DNA from: an uncultured Collinsella sp. | GTDB taxonomy: Bacteria > Actinomycetota > Coriobacteriia > Coriobacteriales > Coriobacteriaceae | Direction: 5' to 3' | Assembly (NCBI GenBank): GCA_959019775.1 | Contig: CAUEPS010000013.1 | Coordinates: 1-55,270, forward strand | DNA length: 55,270 bases | In this document: positions 1 through 8,455 of the stretch, piece after piece | Position numbering within the stretch: position 1 is the stretch's first letter | How the letters are laid out: the number at the start of each line of letters is the position of its first letter | The notes under the pieces: model-generated | The model's database searches: none | What the model was told of the DNA's origin: nothing | Seen by the model: only the letters and a program-made list of their open reading frames with translations | Translations under genes and position numbers: made by a program

Positions 1-57
1 ATTTTGCCTCTTGACAATGTCCTGCTCATATTAAAAGGAACGTCCCTAAGTGCCGGA

Positions 58-543
58 TTAGTATTCGATGCCTTGGTGGGCTAAGAGGCCTTCGTCGAAG
101 TAGTGTTTGACGGGGCGCATTTCGGTGACTAAGTCTGCGAGGTCGGCCAACGGCAGCAGCCCGCGGCCGGTGAGCACGAGCTCTGTGGTGGTAGGCTTCA
201 GTGCGATCAGCCCCTCCACATCCTTGCGCGTCACGAAACCTCGGCGCATGGCCTCGCCGAGTTCGTCCAAAATCAGAACATCGACCTGTGATATCTGCTC
301 GCATGCGAGCTCCATGATCTGCGCCGCGCAGGCCTCGGGCGTGTCGCGGTCGGCTTGTGCGATGCGCAGACCCAAACGGGGCGCCGCATCATGCTCGGCG
401 CAGTGAAGTTTCTTGGCAAACTGCAGCCTAAGAACGTCGAGTCCATAGCCCGTGGCACGCAGCGCGAGCCCCAGCGCAGCCGTCGTCTTGCCCTTGCCGT
501 CGCCCGTATAGATTTGAACCTTGCCGACTTCCAGTGATGCCAT
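58..543 (-). CDS. cobO: Corrinoid adenosyltransferase (CobO/BtuR family)
   Basis: The 161-residue protein belongs to the BtuR/CobO/CobP family, which transfers the adenosyl group of ATP to cob(I)alamin or cob(I)yrinate diamide in the cytoplasm. A P-loop GDGKGKTTAALG lies at residues 14-25, where the family binds ATP in its reversed orientation, and LILDELGEAMRRG around residue 92 matches the family's acidic motif. The length is slightly below the usual 170-200 residues because the N-terminus is short. The ATG at 543 is the first in frame; the purine stretch upstream is only a weak ribosome site. It is divergent from ftsH and has no corrinoid gene beside it, so salvage of imported corrinoid is as likely as full synthesis. 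Confidence 0.9.
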   Translation of the reverse strand: MASLEVGKVQIYTGDGKGKTTAALGLALRATGYGLDVLRLQFAKKLHCAEHDAAPRLGLRIAQADRDTPEACAAQIMELACEQISQVDVLILDELGEAMRRGFVTRKDVEGLIALKPTTTELVLTGRGLLPLADLADLVTEMRPVKHYFDEGLLAHQGIEY

Positions 544-620
544 CTCTGTCTTTTCGTGCCCGGCGTCGGTTTATCGCCGTCCGGGTTGGGTATTCTAGAA
601 AGCATTATTAACCCCAGTAG

Positions 621-2528
621 ATGGAGTTCAAGCAGATGGAGATGGATGACAACAAGCGTAGACGGAATATGATCCTCTACGTGCTCATCGCCTTCGTCGT
701 CTACCTCGTGCTCTCGACCGTTCTGTTCCCCAACATCGGTCACACGCAGCAGATTACGAAGACCGATTACTCGACGTTTGTCAAAGCGCTCGATAAGAAG
801 AGTGTCGACAAGGTCGAGTACAACACGGACGATTACTCGATTTATTACACCAAGAAGGGCGAGGACGAGAACATCGCCTATAAGACGACCGGTGTGCCGA
901 ACGATGCGGGCTTTACCGATCGCGTGCTTGAGTCTGGCGCTTCGCTGGAGTCGGTCGTTCCCGATAAAAACTCGGGTTTGATGACCTACTACCTGCTTAC
1001 GCTCATCCTTCCCATGGCGATTTTCTTCCTGATCGGCTGGTGGCTCAACCGCCGCATGAAGAAGGCCATGGGTGATGACGGTCCTTCGATGAACTTTGGC
1101 GGCGGTGGCTTTGGCGGCGGTGGACTGGGCAAGTCCGGCGCGCGCGTGATCGCCTCCAAGGACGTGGGCGTGACCTTTAAGGATGTCGCCGGCCAGGAAG
1201 AGGCCAAGGAGTCCCTCAAGGAGGTCGTCGACTTTCTGGAGAAGCCCCAGCGCTACGAGGAGATTGGCGCCAAGCTGCCGCGCGGTGCTCTCCTTGTTGG
1301 CCCTCCGGGTACCGGTAAGACCCTGCTAGCCAAGGCTGTTGCCGGCGAGGCTGGTGTTCCGTTCTTTAGCATTTCGGGTTCTGAGTTCGTCGAGATGTTC
1401 GTCGGCCGTGGCGCCGCCAAGGTGCGCGACCTGTTTAAGCAGGCCAAGGAAAAGGCCCCGTGCATTGTGTTTATCGACGAGATCGATACCATCGGCAAAA
1501 AGCGTGACGGCGGCGGCTTTAGCGGCAACGACGAGCGCGAGCAGACGCTCAATCAGTTGCTGACCGAGATGGATGGCTTCGATAACCACAAGGGTATCGT
1601 TGTCCTCGCTGCCACCAACCGTCCCGACAGCCTCGATCCGGCCCTGCTGCGCCCCGGTCGTTTTGACCGCCGCATCCCCGTTGAGCTGCCCGATCTGACT
1701 GGTCGCAAGAACATCCTCGAGCTGCATGCCAAGAGCGTGAAGACGCAGCCCCCGATCGACCTGACCGCGATTGCCCGCGCCACGCCCGGTGCCTCGGGCG
1801 CCGACTTGGCCAACATCATCAACGAGGGCGCCCTGCGAGCCGTCCGCGAGGGGCGCAAGCGCGCGACCCAGGATGATTTTGAGGAGTCGGTGGAGGTCGT
1901 CATCGCCGGACAGCAGCGTAAGTCCACGGTGCTGTCCGACCACGAGAAGCAGGTCGTGTCCTACCACGAGATCGGCCATGCCATCGTTGCCGCTCGCCAG
2001 AAGGGCTCTGCGCCGGTCACCAAGATTACCATCGTGCCGCGCACGAGCGGCGCTCTGGGCTACACCATGCAGGTTGAGGAGGATGAGCGCTTCTTGACTA
2101 CGCGCCAGGAGGTGCTGGACAAGCTCGCCGTCTACTGCGGCGGACGTGCCGCCGAGGAGCTCATCTTTGGTGAGATGACGACCGGCGCCGCCAACGATAT
2201 CGAGCAGGCCACCAAGCTCGCCCGCAACATGGTGACGCGCTTTGGTATGTCCGATGAGTTTGGCATGATGGCGCTCGGTACCGTGCAGAATGCGTATCTC
2301 AACCAGGACACGTCGCTCACCTGCGCCCCCGGTACGGCCGAGCGCGTGGATGCGATTGTCGCCAAGCTGATCGAGGATGCGCACGATCGCGCCCTGCAGA
2401 TCCTGAAGGAGAATAAGTTTAAGCTTCACGAGCTGGCTCGTTATCTGTACAAGAAGGAGACGATCACGGGCGAGGAGTTCATGAATCTCCTCACGCGTGA
2501 GAATCCGCTGATGCCGAAGCAGCAGTAA
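621..2528 (+). CDS. ftsH: ATP-dependent zinc metalloprotease FtsH
   Basis: This 635-residue membrane-anchored AAA+ protease degrades misfolded and short-lived membrane and cytosolic proteins. Two membrane segments (about residues 17-36 and 121-141) enclose an extracytoplasmic domain. A glycine-rich linker (about 157-172) leads to the AAA domain with Walker A GPPGTGKT at 227-234, Walker B FIDEID and the second region of homology. The zinc site HEIGH is at 449-453 and the third-ligand region is ANDIEQATKLAR. Length is normal for the family, without a long C-terminal tail. Three nearby ATGs (621, 636, 642) could serve as start; 621 is the longest and 636 has GGAG at a usable distance. A strong terminator follows at once, suggesting a single-gene unit. 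Confidence 0.97.
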   Translation: MEFKQMEMDDNKRRRNMILYVLIAFVVYLVLSTVLFPNIGHTQQITKTDYSTFVKALDKKSVDKVEYNTDDYSIYYTKKGEDENIAYKTTGVPNDAGFTDRVLESGASLESVVPDKNSGLMTYYLLTLILPMAIFFLIGWWLNRRMKKAMGDDGPSMNFGGGGFGGGGLGKSGARVIASKDVGVTFKDVAGQEEAKESLKEVVDFLEKPQRYEEIGAKLPRGALLVGPPGTGKTLLAKAVAGEAGVPFFSISGSEFVEMFVGRGAAKVRDLFKQAKEKAPCIVFIDEIDTIGKKRDGGGFSGNDEREQTLNQLLTEMDGFDNHKGIVVLAATNRPDSLDPALLRPGRFDRRIPVELPDLTGRKNILELHAKSVKTQPPIDLTAIARATPGASGADLANIINEGALRAVREGRKRATQDDFEESVEVVIAGQQRKSTVLSDHEKQVVSYHEIGHAIVAARQKGSAPVTKITIVPRTSGALGYTMQVEEDERFLTTRQEVLDKLAVYCGGRAAEELIFGEMTTGAANDIEQATKLARNMVTRFGMSDEFGMMALGTVQNAYLNQDTSLTCAPGTAERVDAIVAKLIEDAHDRALQILKENKFKLHELARYLYKKETITGEEFMNLLTRENPLMPKQQ

Positions 2529-2547
2529 GGCTGGTTACACAGCATCG

Positions 2548-2586
2548 AACGCCCCATTTGAGCTTCTATCTCAAATGGGGCGTTTT
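2548..2586 (+). terminator. Rho-independent terminator of ftsH
   Basis: A perfect 15-bp inverted repeat (2548-2562 with 2570-2584) has a 7-base loop, and its 3' arm runs into a short T-tract. It sits 20 bases after the ftsH stop. Confidence 0.9.
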
Positions 2587-2603
2587 GCTTGGGAGGGATA
2601 TGC

Positions 2604-3059
2604 ATGAAGATCGTGGTAAGTGCCTGCTTGATGGGCGAGAGCTGCAAGTATAACGGGCTCGATAACTACCATCGCGAGCTGGTCGAAGCGTGTGAACGCA
2701 CAGGGACCGAGGTACTCTTGGTGTGCCCTGAGGTCTTTGGCGGCCTGCCCACGCCGCGAAAGCCGTCTGAGATTGTGAGCGGCGAGGTCCGTACCTGCGA
2801 GGGCATCTCGGTCGATCGCGAGTTCCGCCTGGGTGCCCAACGCGCGCTCGATATGTGCGAGCAGGCAGGCGGACCGGAAGAGATAGTCGCGTGCATCCTT
2901 CAGGACCGCAGCCCCTCGTGCGGCGCAGGTCGCATCTACGATGGCACCTTTAGCGGTAAGCTCACGGCGGGCAACGGCGTTTTCGTCGATTTGCTCCTGC
3001 GCAATGGATACCGCTTTATCCCGGCTAGCGAGTTCGACTCGAGCATGTTACGGCAATAA
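2604..3059 (+). CDS. DUF523 family protein
   Basis: This 151-residue protein has the DUF523 pattern: an N-terminal VVSACLMGESCKYNG, a central CPEVFGGLPTPR, and RSPSCGAGRIYDG followed by a GNGVF segment. The conserved cysteines suggest metal or cofactor binding, but the family's biochemical role is not established as far as I know. The start is set at the ATG at 2604 because GGGAGG lies 7 bases upstream; an in-frame TTG at 2589 would lack that spacing. It lies alone between the ftsH terminator and a convergent terminator shared with the next gene. Confidence 0.85.
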   Translation: MKIVVSACLMGESCKYNGLDNYHRELVEACERTGTEVLLVCPEVFGGLPTPRKPSEIVSGEVRTCEGISVDREFRLGAQRALDMCEQAGGPEEIVACILQDRSPSCGAGRIYDGTFSGKLTAGNGVFVDLLLRNGYRFIPASEFDSSMLRQ

Positions 3060-3060
3060 A

Positions 3061-3098
3061 AAACCGCCACAAAGGTATTGTCCCCTTTGTGGCGGTTT
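3061..3098. terminator. Bidirectional terminator of the GGGGACA-loop family
   Basis: A 15-bp perfect inverted repeat (3061-3075 with 3084-3098) lies between two convergent genes and has A- and T-rich ends on both strands. Its loop contains TGTCCCC. A relative with compensatory stem changes lies at 10855-10895. Confidence 0.85.
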
Positions 3099-3105
3099 TG
3101 GTCGG

Positions 3106-4194
3106 TTAGGCCAGGATAGAATGGCCGTAGGCGTTGGCGGCCTTGATGGCGGCGGCAAACTTCTCGTCGGTGAAGGGCTCCGGGTTACCCTGCTTCCACT
3201 CGTTGGTGGCGTGGGCATACTCACACAGCGCCGGGATGTCGGCCTCGGTAAGGCCGACCTGCTCCAGCGTCACGGGCAGCCCCATCTGCTTGTTAAAGGC
3301 GGCGTAGCGCTCAAGGTTCTCGGTACCGCCCGTATAGGCAAACAGCACGAGCACGCCCAGGCTCACGACCTCGCCGTGCAGATAGGTTCCCTCGCGCGCA
3401 ATGCTGCACGTCGCATTGTAGAACGCGTGCGCCACGCTCGAGTTGTAGTAGTAATCGTTTTGGTTGGTCAGGTTCGAGACATAGCCCGTGTTGACCACGA
3501 TGTCGAGCGCGATCTGCTTTACGGCCTCGGTCGACAGGTCTTGGCGCACGTCCTCAAGACCCTGGACGCCATAGGTAAACAGCGGCTCGGAGCAGGTGTG
3601 GGCGAGTGCCAGGCCAAGACCGGCGGTGTGCTCCAAATTACCGGCGCTCGTGGCGTACTCGACCTCGGGCTGCTTAGACAGGGCATCGCCCACGCCGGCC
3701 CAGAAGTACTCTGCCGGTGCCTCGGCGATGATCTTGGGGTTGATGAAGATGTGCGCCGGTCGGTTGGGGTACGAATAGCCCTCGAGCGAGCCATCGTCAT
3801 TGTAGACAACGGCAATGGCGGTCGCGGCCGAGCAGTTGGAGCAAATCGTCGGTACGGTAAAGACGATCTTCTTGAGCTCGATGGCTGCGGTCTTCACGGT
3901 GTCGAGCGCCTTGCCGCCGCCGCATGCGATGAGCACGTCGGCTTCCTGGCAGGCAGGGGAGTTCACGACCTTGGCGATATTGGCACGCGTACTGTTGGTG
4001 CCATAGACGCGCGTCTCCAGGACCTCGACATCGGTACCTTCAAGTGCCGCCTCGATTCCCGGCAGCGCCGCAGCCAGGGCTCGCTTGCCGCCGATGATGG
4101 CGACCTTGGTCGCTCCGTACTCGGCCAGTGCGGCGGGCAGCTCGGTAAAGCAATCCTCGCCAACGGTATAATCACTCATTCCAATCGTGCGCAT
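3106..4194 (-). CDS. Iron-containing alcohol dehydrogenase, glycerol-dehydrogenase-like
   Basis: The 362-residue protein fits the GldA-like branch of group III metal-dependent dehydrogenases, which oxidise polyols with NAD+. The cofactor-binding motif CGGGKALDTVKT is near residues 91-102. Candidate metal ligands are an aspartate in GVGDALSK and histidines in SVAHAFYN and TYLHGEVVSLG. Length is typical. The ATG at 4194 is preceded on the minus strand by AAGAAGG at about 6 bases. The substrate cannot be told from sequence: glycerol, 1,2-propanediol and related polyols are candidates, and sn-glycerol-1-phosphate dehydrogenases share the fold. It is divergent from the ileS T-box leader and shares the 3061-3098 terminator with the DUF523 gene. 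Confidence 0.85.
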   Translation of the reverse strand: MRTIGMSDYTVGEDCFTELPAALAEYGATKVAIIGGKRALAAALPGIEAALEGTDVEVLETRVYGTNSTRANIAKVVNSPACQEADVLIACGGGKALDTVKTAAIELKKIVFTVPTICSNCSAATAIAVVYNDDGSLEGYSYPNRPAHIFINPKIIAEAPAEYFWAGVGDALSKQPEVEYATSAGNLEHTAGLGLALAHTCSEPLFTYGVQGLEDVRQDLSTEAVKQIALDIVVNTGYVSNLTNQNDYYYNSSVAHAFYNATCSIAREGTYLHGEVVSLGVLVLFAYTGGTENLERYAAFNKQMGLPVTLEQVGLTEADIPALCEYAHATNEWKQGNPEPFTDEKFAAAIKAANAYGHSILA

Positions 4195-4315
4195 GGCAAC
4201 CTTCTTTCTTTCGATAAAGTGCTTTCAGGTATTTTGCTCCTAGAGAAGGTCCACAGCCGCGAGAAATTTCGAACGTATAAAACCAGTGTTGAGGGTTTTT
4301 CGCCGGCGCGGAACG

Positions 4316-4324
4316 TGCTAGCAT
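4316..4324 (+). promoter_or_regulatory. Possible extended -10 promoter for the ileS leader
   Basis: TGCTAGCAT matches an extended -10 (TG-N-TANNAT) about 10 bases before the first T-box helix. No good -35 is visible. The call rests on position and the extended motif only. Confidence 0.35.
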
Positions 4325-4334
4325 ACTCCGCATA

Positions 4335-4640
4335 AGCGTTGATGGGGACGAGTAGTCGGCCGTCCGCATGCCACAGAGAGCGGGGAGCGCTGAGAACCCG
4401 TGCATGCGACCGATGAAAATCACCCCGGAGCTGCGATCCCAACGGACGTGCCGCGCAGGTTCGTCTTAGTAGACATCGCCGAGATGGCCGTCGATACAGG
4501 CCAGCCGAGTAACGGATGCGAGCGCGCGAATACGCGGGCGAGGGCATCTAAGCTGGGTGGTTAAGCGAAGAGCTTTTACGGGCAGACTGCCTGTTTTATG
4601 GCGCTTCGTCCCAGCTTGTAGGGACGGGCGCTTTTTTGGT
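4335..4640 (+). promoter_or_regulatory. T-box riboswitch, isoleucine, transcriptional type
   Basis: This leader shows the main T-box parts upstream of ileS. Stem I carries an AGAGAG element (around 4375) and a specifier triplet ATC at 4419-4421 followed by A, which fits tRNA-Ile. The T-box itself reads GGGTGGTTAAGCG (4555-4567); its TGGT (4558-4561) can pair with the NCCA end of tRNA-Ile, whose discriminator base is A. An antiterminator helix can form between 4550-4554 and 4571-4575. A terminator with GCGC/GCGC and CGTCCC/GGGACG stems lies at 4601-4631 and is followed by a T-run. An alternative pairing joins 4550-4557 to 4610-4617 perfectly. Uncharged tRNA-Ile should favour read-through into ileS. 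Confidence 0.88.
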
Positions 4641-4680
4641 GCCCAGAGGGCGTGCGCGCCCACGACATGAAAGGGGTACC

Positions 4681-7482
4681 GTGGCAAACGAGTACAAGCA
4701 GACGATGAATCTGCCCAAAACCGGATTTCCCATGCGTGCCGGTCTTTCCAAGTCCGAGCCCAAGCGACTCAAGGACTGGCAGGACAACAAGGTCTACGAG
4801 CAAGTTCTAAAGAAGAACGAGGGGCATAAGAAGTTCGTGCTGCACGACGGCCCTCCGTACGCCAACGGCCCGATCCACATCGGCCATGCCATGAACAAGA
4901 TCTCCAAGGACATGATCAACCGCTACTGGATGATGCAGGGCTATGAGGTTCCCTATGTCCCCGGTTGGGACTGCCACGGTCAGCCGATTGAGCACAAGGT
5001 CGAGGAGAAGCTCGGCACCGAGAAGTTCAACCAGACCTCCACGGCTAAGATCCGCGAGCTTTGCAATAAGTTCGCTGTCGAGAACATCGAGCTGCAGAAG
5101 GCCGGCTTCCGTCGCCTGGGCGTGCTCGGCGATTGGGACAACCCGTATCTGACCCTCTATCACCAGCATGACGCCGCCGACATCGAGGTCTTCAAGGCTA
5201 TGTTCGACAAGGGCATGATCTATCGCGGCCACAAGCCCGTCCACTGGTGTAAGCACTGCCACACCGCACTCGCCGAGGCCGAGATTGAGTACTCTGACGA
5301 GACGAGCCCCTCCATTTTCGTGCGCTTCGAGATGACTTCCAAGCCCGCCGGCCTCGAGAACTTCGACGGCCCGGTCGACTTTATCATCTGGACGACCACG
5401 CCGTGGACCATCCCCTCCGACCAGGCCGTTTCCCTTAAGCCCGGTGCCGCCTATGTCGCCGTTGAGCACGAGGGTCGTGCCGAGGTCATGCTCGAGGACC
5501 TGGCTCCCAAGTGCTGCGAGGAGTTTGGCTGGGAGTACACCCCGGTTATGGTCGACGGCAAGCCCTACGTGGTTCCTGCCGAGACCTTCCACCACATCCA
5601 CTACAAGCAGCCGATCTTTGATGGTGTTGAGGGCGTGGCGCTGCTGGCCGATTACGTCGGTGTCGATGACGGTACCGGTATCGTCCACAACTCGCCCGGC
5701 CACGGCGTCGACGACTACTTTGCCTGCCTCAAGGAGGGCATCACCGACATCTGCATGCCGGTCGATGACGACGGCAAGTTCTACACCGGCGAGGAGTTTG
5801 GCACCGGCGGTCCCTTCAGCGGCATGGATACCGACGAGGCCAACCCGCACATCATCGAGTTCCTGCGCGAGCGCGGCACCCTGGTCCTCGAGAAGAAGAT
5901 CACGCACAGCTATCCGCACTGCTGGCGTTGCAAGCACCCGGTGCTCTTCCGTGCTACCGACCAGTGGTTTGTCTCGATGGACAAGACCGGTTTGCGCGAG
6001 CAGGCTGGCAAAGAGGTCCGCGAGAACGTCAAGTGGTATCCGGCCCACGCGGCCAACCGCATCGGCGCCATGGTCGAGCAGCGTCCCGACTGGTGCATCA
6101 GCCGTCAGCGCAACTGGGGCGTGCCTATCCCCAGCTACACTTGCGCCGACTGCGGCGAGAAGGTCATGAATGACGCCACGCTCGACGCCGTCATCAAGCT
6201 CTTCCACGAGAAAGGCTCCGACGCCTGGTTCACCGACGCTCCCGAGAGCTACCTGGGCGAGGCCTGCGTCTGCCCCAAGTGCGGCGGCCATCGCCTCAAG
6301 GCTGATAAGGACATTCTCGACGTGTGGTGGGACTCCGGCGTGTCCTGGAAGGCCGTCTGCGAGTATCGACCCGAGCTTGAGTACCCGGCTGACGTGTATC
6401 TCGAGGGCTCCGACCAGCATCGCGGTTGGTTCCAGAGCTCGCTGCTCACCTCGGTGGGTGCCAACGGCCATGCTCCGTACAAGGCGGTCGTCTCGCAGGG
6501 CTTCACGCTCGATGGCCAGGGCCGCAAGATGTCCAAGTCGCTCGGCAACGTCATCGACCCCAACAAGGTCTGCGACGAGATGGGCGCTGACATCATCCGT
6601 CTCTGGGTTGCCTCCGTCGACACCAGCTCCGACGTCTCCATCGACCATGAGATTCTCGCTCGTACGTCCGATGCCTATCGTCGTTTCCGCAACACGCTGC
6701 GCTTCTTGCTCTCCGAGCTCGAGGGTCAGTTTGAGCCCGAGACCGACGGCGTCGCCTTTGCCGACCTGCTGCCGCTCGACAAGCTCATGGTTGCCCGTCT
6801 GACCCAGGTCCAGGCCGAGGTCGACGACGCCTACGCCAGCTATGAGTTCCCGCGCGCCTACCGTGCGCTCTATGACTTCGTGGTTACCGAGCTTTCCAAC
6901 GTGTATCTCGACGCCCTGAAGGATCGTCTGTACTGCGACAAGCCCGGCTCGCTCGAGCGCCGCAGTGCCCAGACCGTGCTGGCCGAGCTCTTCTCGATGC
7001 TCATGCGCGACCTGCAGCCGATCCTGTCCTATACCGTCGACGAGGCCATGGCATATGCGCCCGCCGGCTGCGTCGATCACCAGAAGTACGCCGCGCTGCT
7101 CGATTGGTACAAGTCGCCCATCACGGTCGACGAGGCCAATGAGTTTGAGGGCGTGCTCGAGGCTTCGCTCGAGCTCCGTAGCGCCGTGACCAAAGCCCTT
7201 GAGGATGCCCGTTCTGCCGGCACCTTCACTAAGAGCCAGCAGGTCCGCGTCAAGGCGGTCGTTCCCGCCGAGATGTACGCGCTGCTGACCGGTGATAAGG
7301 CCGTCGACCTGGCCGAGTTCTACATCGTCTCCGATGTTGAGCTGACCCAGGGCGAGGAACTCTCCGTTGCCATTGAAGCTGCCGAGGGCGAGTGCTGCGA
7401 CCGTTGCTGGAACCACCGCACCACCGTTGGCGAGTACAACGGCCACGCACATATCTGTAAGCGCTGCGCTGACGCGCTGTAG
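4681..7482 (+). CDS. ileS: Isoleucyl-tRNA synthetase
   Basis: This 933-residue class I synthetase charges tRNA-Ile. HIGH is at residues 66-69 and KMSKS at 616-620. The inserted CP1 editing domain is present, with the WTTTPWTIP signature. The C-terminus ends in a cysteine-rich zinc module (CCDRCWNHR then HICKRC), as in bacterial-type IleRS that carry a C-terminal zinc finger. The GTG at 4681 is chosen because AAAGGGG lies just upstream; upstream in-frame codons fall inside the T-box terminator. It is controlled by the T-box leader. The stop codon is embedded in a 16-bp inverted repeat (7479-7513). Confidence 0.97.
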   Translation: MANEYKQTMNLPKTGFPMRAGLSKSEPKRLKDWQDNKVYEQVLKKNEGHKKFVLHDGPPYANGPIHIGHAMNKISKDMINRYWMMQGYEVPYVPGWDCHGQPIEHKVEEKLGTEKFNQTSTAKIRELCNKFAVENIELQKAGFRRLGVLGDWDNPYLTLYHQHDAADIEVFKAMFDKGMIYRGHKPVHWCKHCHTALAEAEIEYSDETSPSIFVRFEMTSKPAGLENFDGPVDFIIWTTTPWTIPSDQAVSLKPGAAYVAVEHEGRAEVMLEDLAPKCCEEFGWEYTPVMVDGKPYVVPAETFHHIHYKQPIFDGVEGVALLADYVGVDDGTGIVHNSPGHGVDDYFACLKEGITDICMPVDDDGKFYTGEEFGTGGPFSGMDTDEANPHIIEFLRERGTLVLEKKITHSYPHCWRCKHPVLFRATDQWFVSMDKTGLREQAGKEVRENVKWYPAHAANRIGAMVEQRPDWCISRQRNWGVPIPSYTCADCGEKVMNDATLDAVIKLFHEKGSDAWFTDAPESYLGEACVCPKCGGHRLKADKDILDVWWDSGVSWKAVCEYRPELEYPADVYLEGSDQHRGWFQSSLLTSVGANGHAPYKAVVSQGFTLDGQGRKMSKSLGNVIDPNKVCDEMGADIIRLWVASVDTSSDVSIDHEILARTSDAYRRFRNTLRFLLSELEGQFEPETDGVAFADLLPLDKLMVARLTQVQAEVDDAYASYEFPRAYRALYDFVVTELSNVYLDALKDRLYCDKPGSLERRSAQTVLAELFSMLMRDLQPILSYTVDEAMAYAPAGCVDHQKYAALLDWYKSPITVDEANEFEGVLEASLELRSAVTKALEDARSAGTFTKSQQVRVKAVVPAEMYALLTGDKAVDLAEFYIVSDVELTQGEELSVAIEAAEGECCDRCWNHRTTVGEYNGHAHICKRCADAL

Positions 7483-7513
7483 GTTACGGCGTTCGTAGAA
7501 CGCCGTAACCTAC
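7479..7513. repeat. Perfect 16-bp inverted repeat spanning the ileS stop
   Basis: Arms 7479-7494 and 7498-7513 are perfectly complementary with a 3-base loop. The TAG stop lies within the 5' arm. No T-run follows, so this is more likely an mRNA-stabilising or processing hairpin than a terminator. Confidence 0.8.
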
Positions 7514-7705
7514 CGACGCTGCAAACGCCCCTAAGCGGCAATCTGACGTTCAATCGTCGGTCGCGTACGAAAGTACGCTTCCCTCCTCTTTCACGTCACC
7601 TTGCTCGCTTAGGGACGTTTTCGCTGTTGGTGACGGCAACGCGGCGTTTCCATTGCTGGAGCTAGAGGCTTTCTTTCGACTTGCGTTTTTAGTCGAAAGC
7701 TATTA
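7514..7705 (+). ncRNA. Candidate structured RNA after ileS
   Basis: This gene-free stretch folds into nested helices. Bases around 7523-7537 pair with 7606-7620, enclosing a hairpin at 7563-7578 with a six-pair stem and a GAAA tetraloop. A second hairpin joins 7673-7681 with 7691-7699. A strong terminator at 7706-7743 ends the region. There is no coding frame with a ribosome site. It may be the 3' untranslated part of ileS or a separate small RNA; no clear promoter is visible. Structure is seen in the sequence, but transcription and function are inferred. Confidence 0.4.
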
Positions 7706-7743
7706 AGCGACATTCCGTTATTCGGAATGTCGCTTTCGTTTTT
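7706..7743 (+). terminator. Rho-independent terminator
   Basis: A 12-bp perfect stem (7706-7717 with 7723-7734) and 5-base loop are followed by a T-rich tail. It ends the ileS transcript or the candidate structured RNA before lspA. Confidence 0.88.
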
Positions 7744-7855
7744 AGCTGGTTATTTCGCTTGCGTTGGTGGATATGTCGTGCGTTCTGCGTATGGCAATAT
7801 AAGATAGTTCTTTGTATTAAACGTAATTCGATGATCTTGAGGGTAGGGGATTTCT

Positions 7856-8455
7856 TTGGGTCGTGCTGGGGATATGACGCCGCCTTTGCGCTGGCGGTTA
7901 GGTGTTGCTGGTGGGGTGGTGCTGGTTGTGCTGCTTTTTGATCAGCTGACTAAGCTTGCGGTTCGTGCCGTGGGCGACGCTTTGCATGTGACTGTTATCC
8001 CCGGTGTGATCGACTTCCTGTTTGTCCGCAATATCGGTGCTGCCTTTAGCATGGGCGAGGGGCATGGCGTTGCGTTTGCTTTGCTGGCGCTTGCGGTCAT
8101 TGTCGCCATTGCCGTGTACTTGCTTCGCGCGCCCCAGCTTGCTCGCTTGGAGGTTGTGGGCATGGCTATGGTCGCGGGCGGTGCTATCGGCAACGCTATC
8201 GATCGTTTGGCCTTTGGCTTTGTGACCGATTTTATTGCCACCACCTTCATCGACTTTCCCGTCTTCAATGTGGCCGATATCGGCATTACGGTCGGTGTTG
8301 TGCTGGCGCTTATCGGTTACATGTTCTTGAGTCCCGCCGCTCGCGAGGTCGATGCGACTGCTGAGCTCAATGCCCGTGATGAGGCCCGCGCTAAGCGCAA
8401 AGCCAAGCAGCGTGGGGAGCGTGCCCGCAAGATTCGCGAAAGGAATGATCGTTAA
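7856..8455 (+). CDS. lspA: Lipoprotein signal peptidase (SPase II)
   Basis: This 199-residue membrane aspartyl protease removes signal peptides from diacylglyceryl-modified prolipoproteins. Four hydrophobic segments and the conserved boxes are present: FVRNIGAAFS, GGAIGNAIDRL and FNVADIGI, with the two catalytic aspartates in the last two. A lysine/arginine-rich tail of about 30 residues follows the last membrane segment and should be cytoplasmic. Two starts compete. TTG at 7856 has AGGGGA 5 bases upstream; ATG at 7874 has GGGG only two bases away. The TTG is preferred for spacing. The stop overlaps the next start (TAATG), so translational coupling with the pseudouridine synthase is likely. 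Confidence 0.93.
   Translation: MGRAGDMTPPLRWRLGVAGGVVLVVLLFDQLTKLAVRAVGDALHVTVIPGVIDFLFVRNIGAAFSMGEGHGVAFALLALAVIVAIAVYLLRAPQLARLEVVGMAMVAGGAIGNAIDRLAFGFVTDFIATTFIDFPVFNVADIGITVGVVLALIGYMFLSPAAREVDATAELNARDEARAKRKAKQRGERARKIRERNDR

Noticed and set aside
11..40. TTGACA followed by an AT-rich stretch at the window start
   Set aside because: No -10 at acceptable spacing and no downstream plus-strand gene; cannot be supported as a promoter.
2941..4335. 464-codon open frame on the plus strand
   Set aside because: It overlaps the DUF523 end and lies antisense to the dehydrogenase, running through a terminator.
4172..4687. Short minus-strand frames upstream of ileS
   Set aside because: They lie inside the T-box leader, whose RNA features explain the conservation better.
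4807..7452. 881-codon open frame on the minus strand
   Set aside because: It lies entirely antisense to ileS in the frame that mirrors high-GC codon bias, has no recognisable domain, and no ribosome site or promoter.
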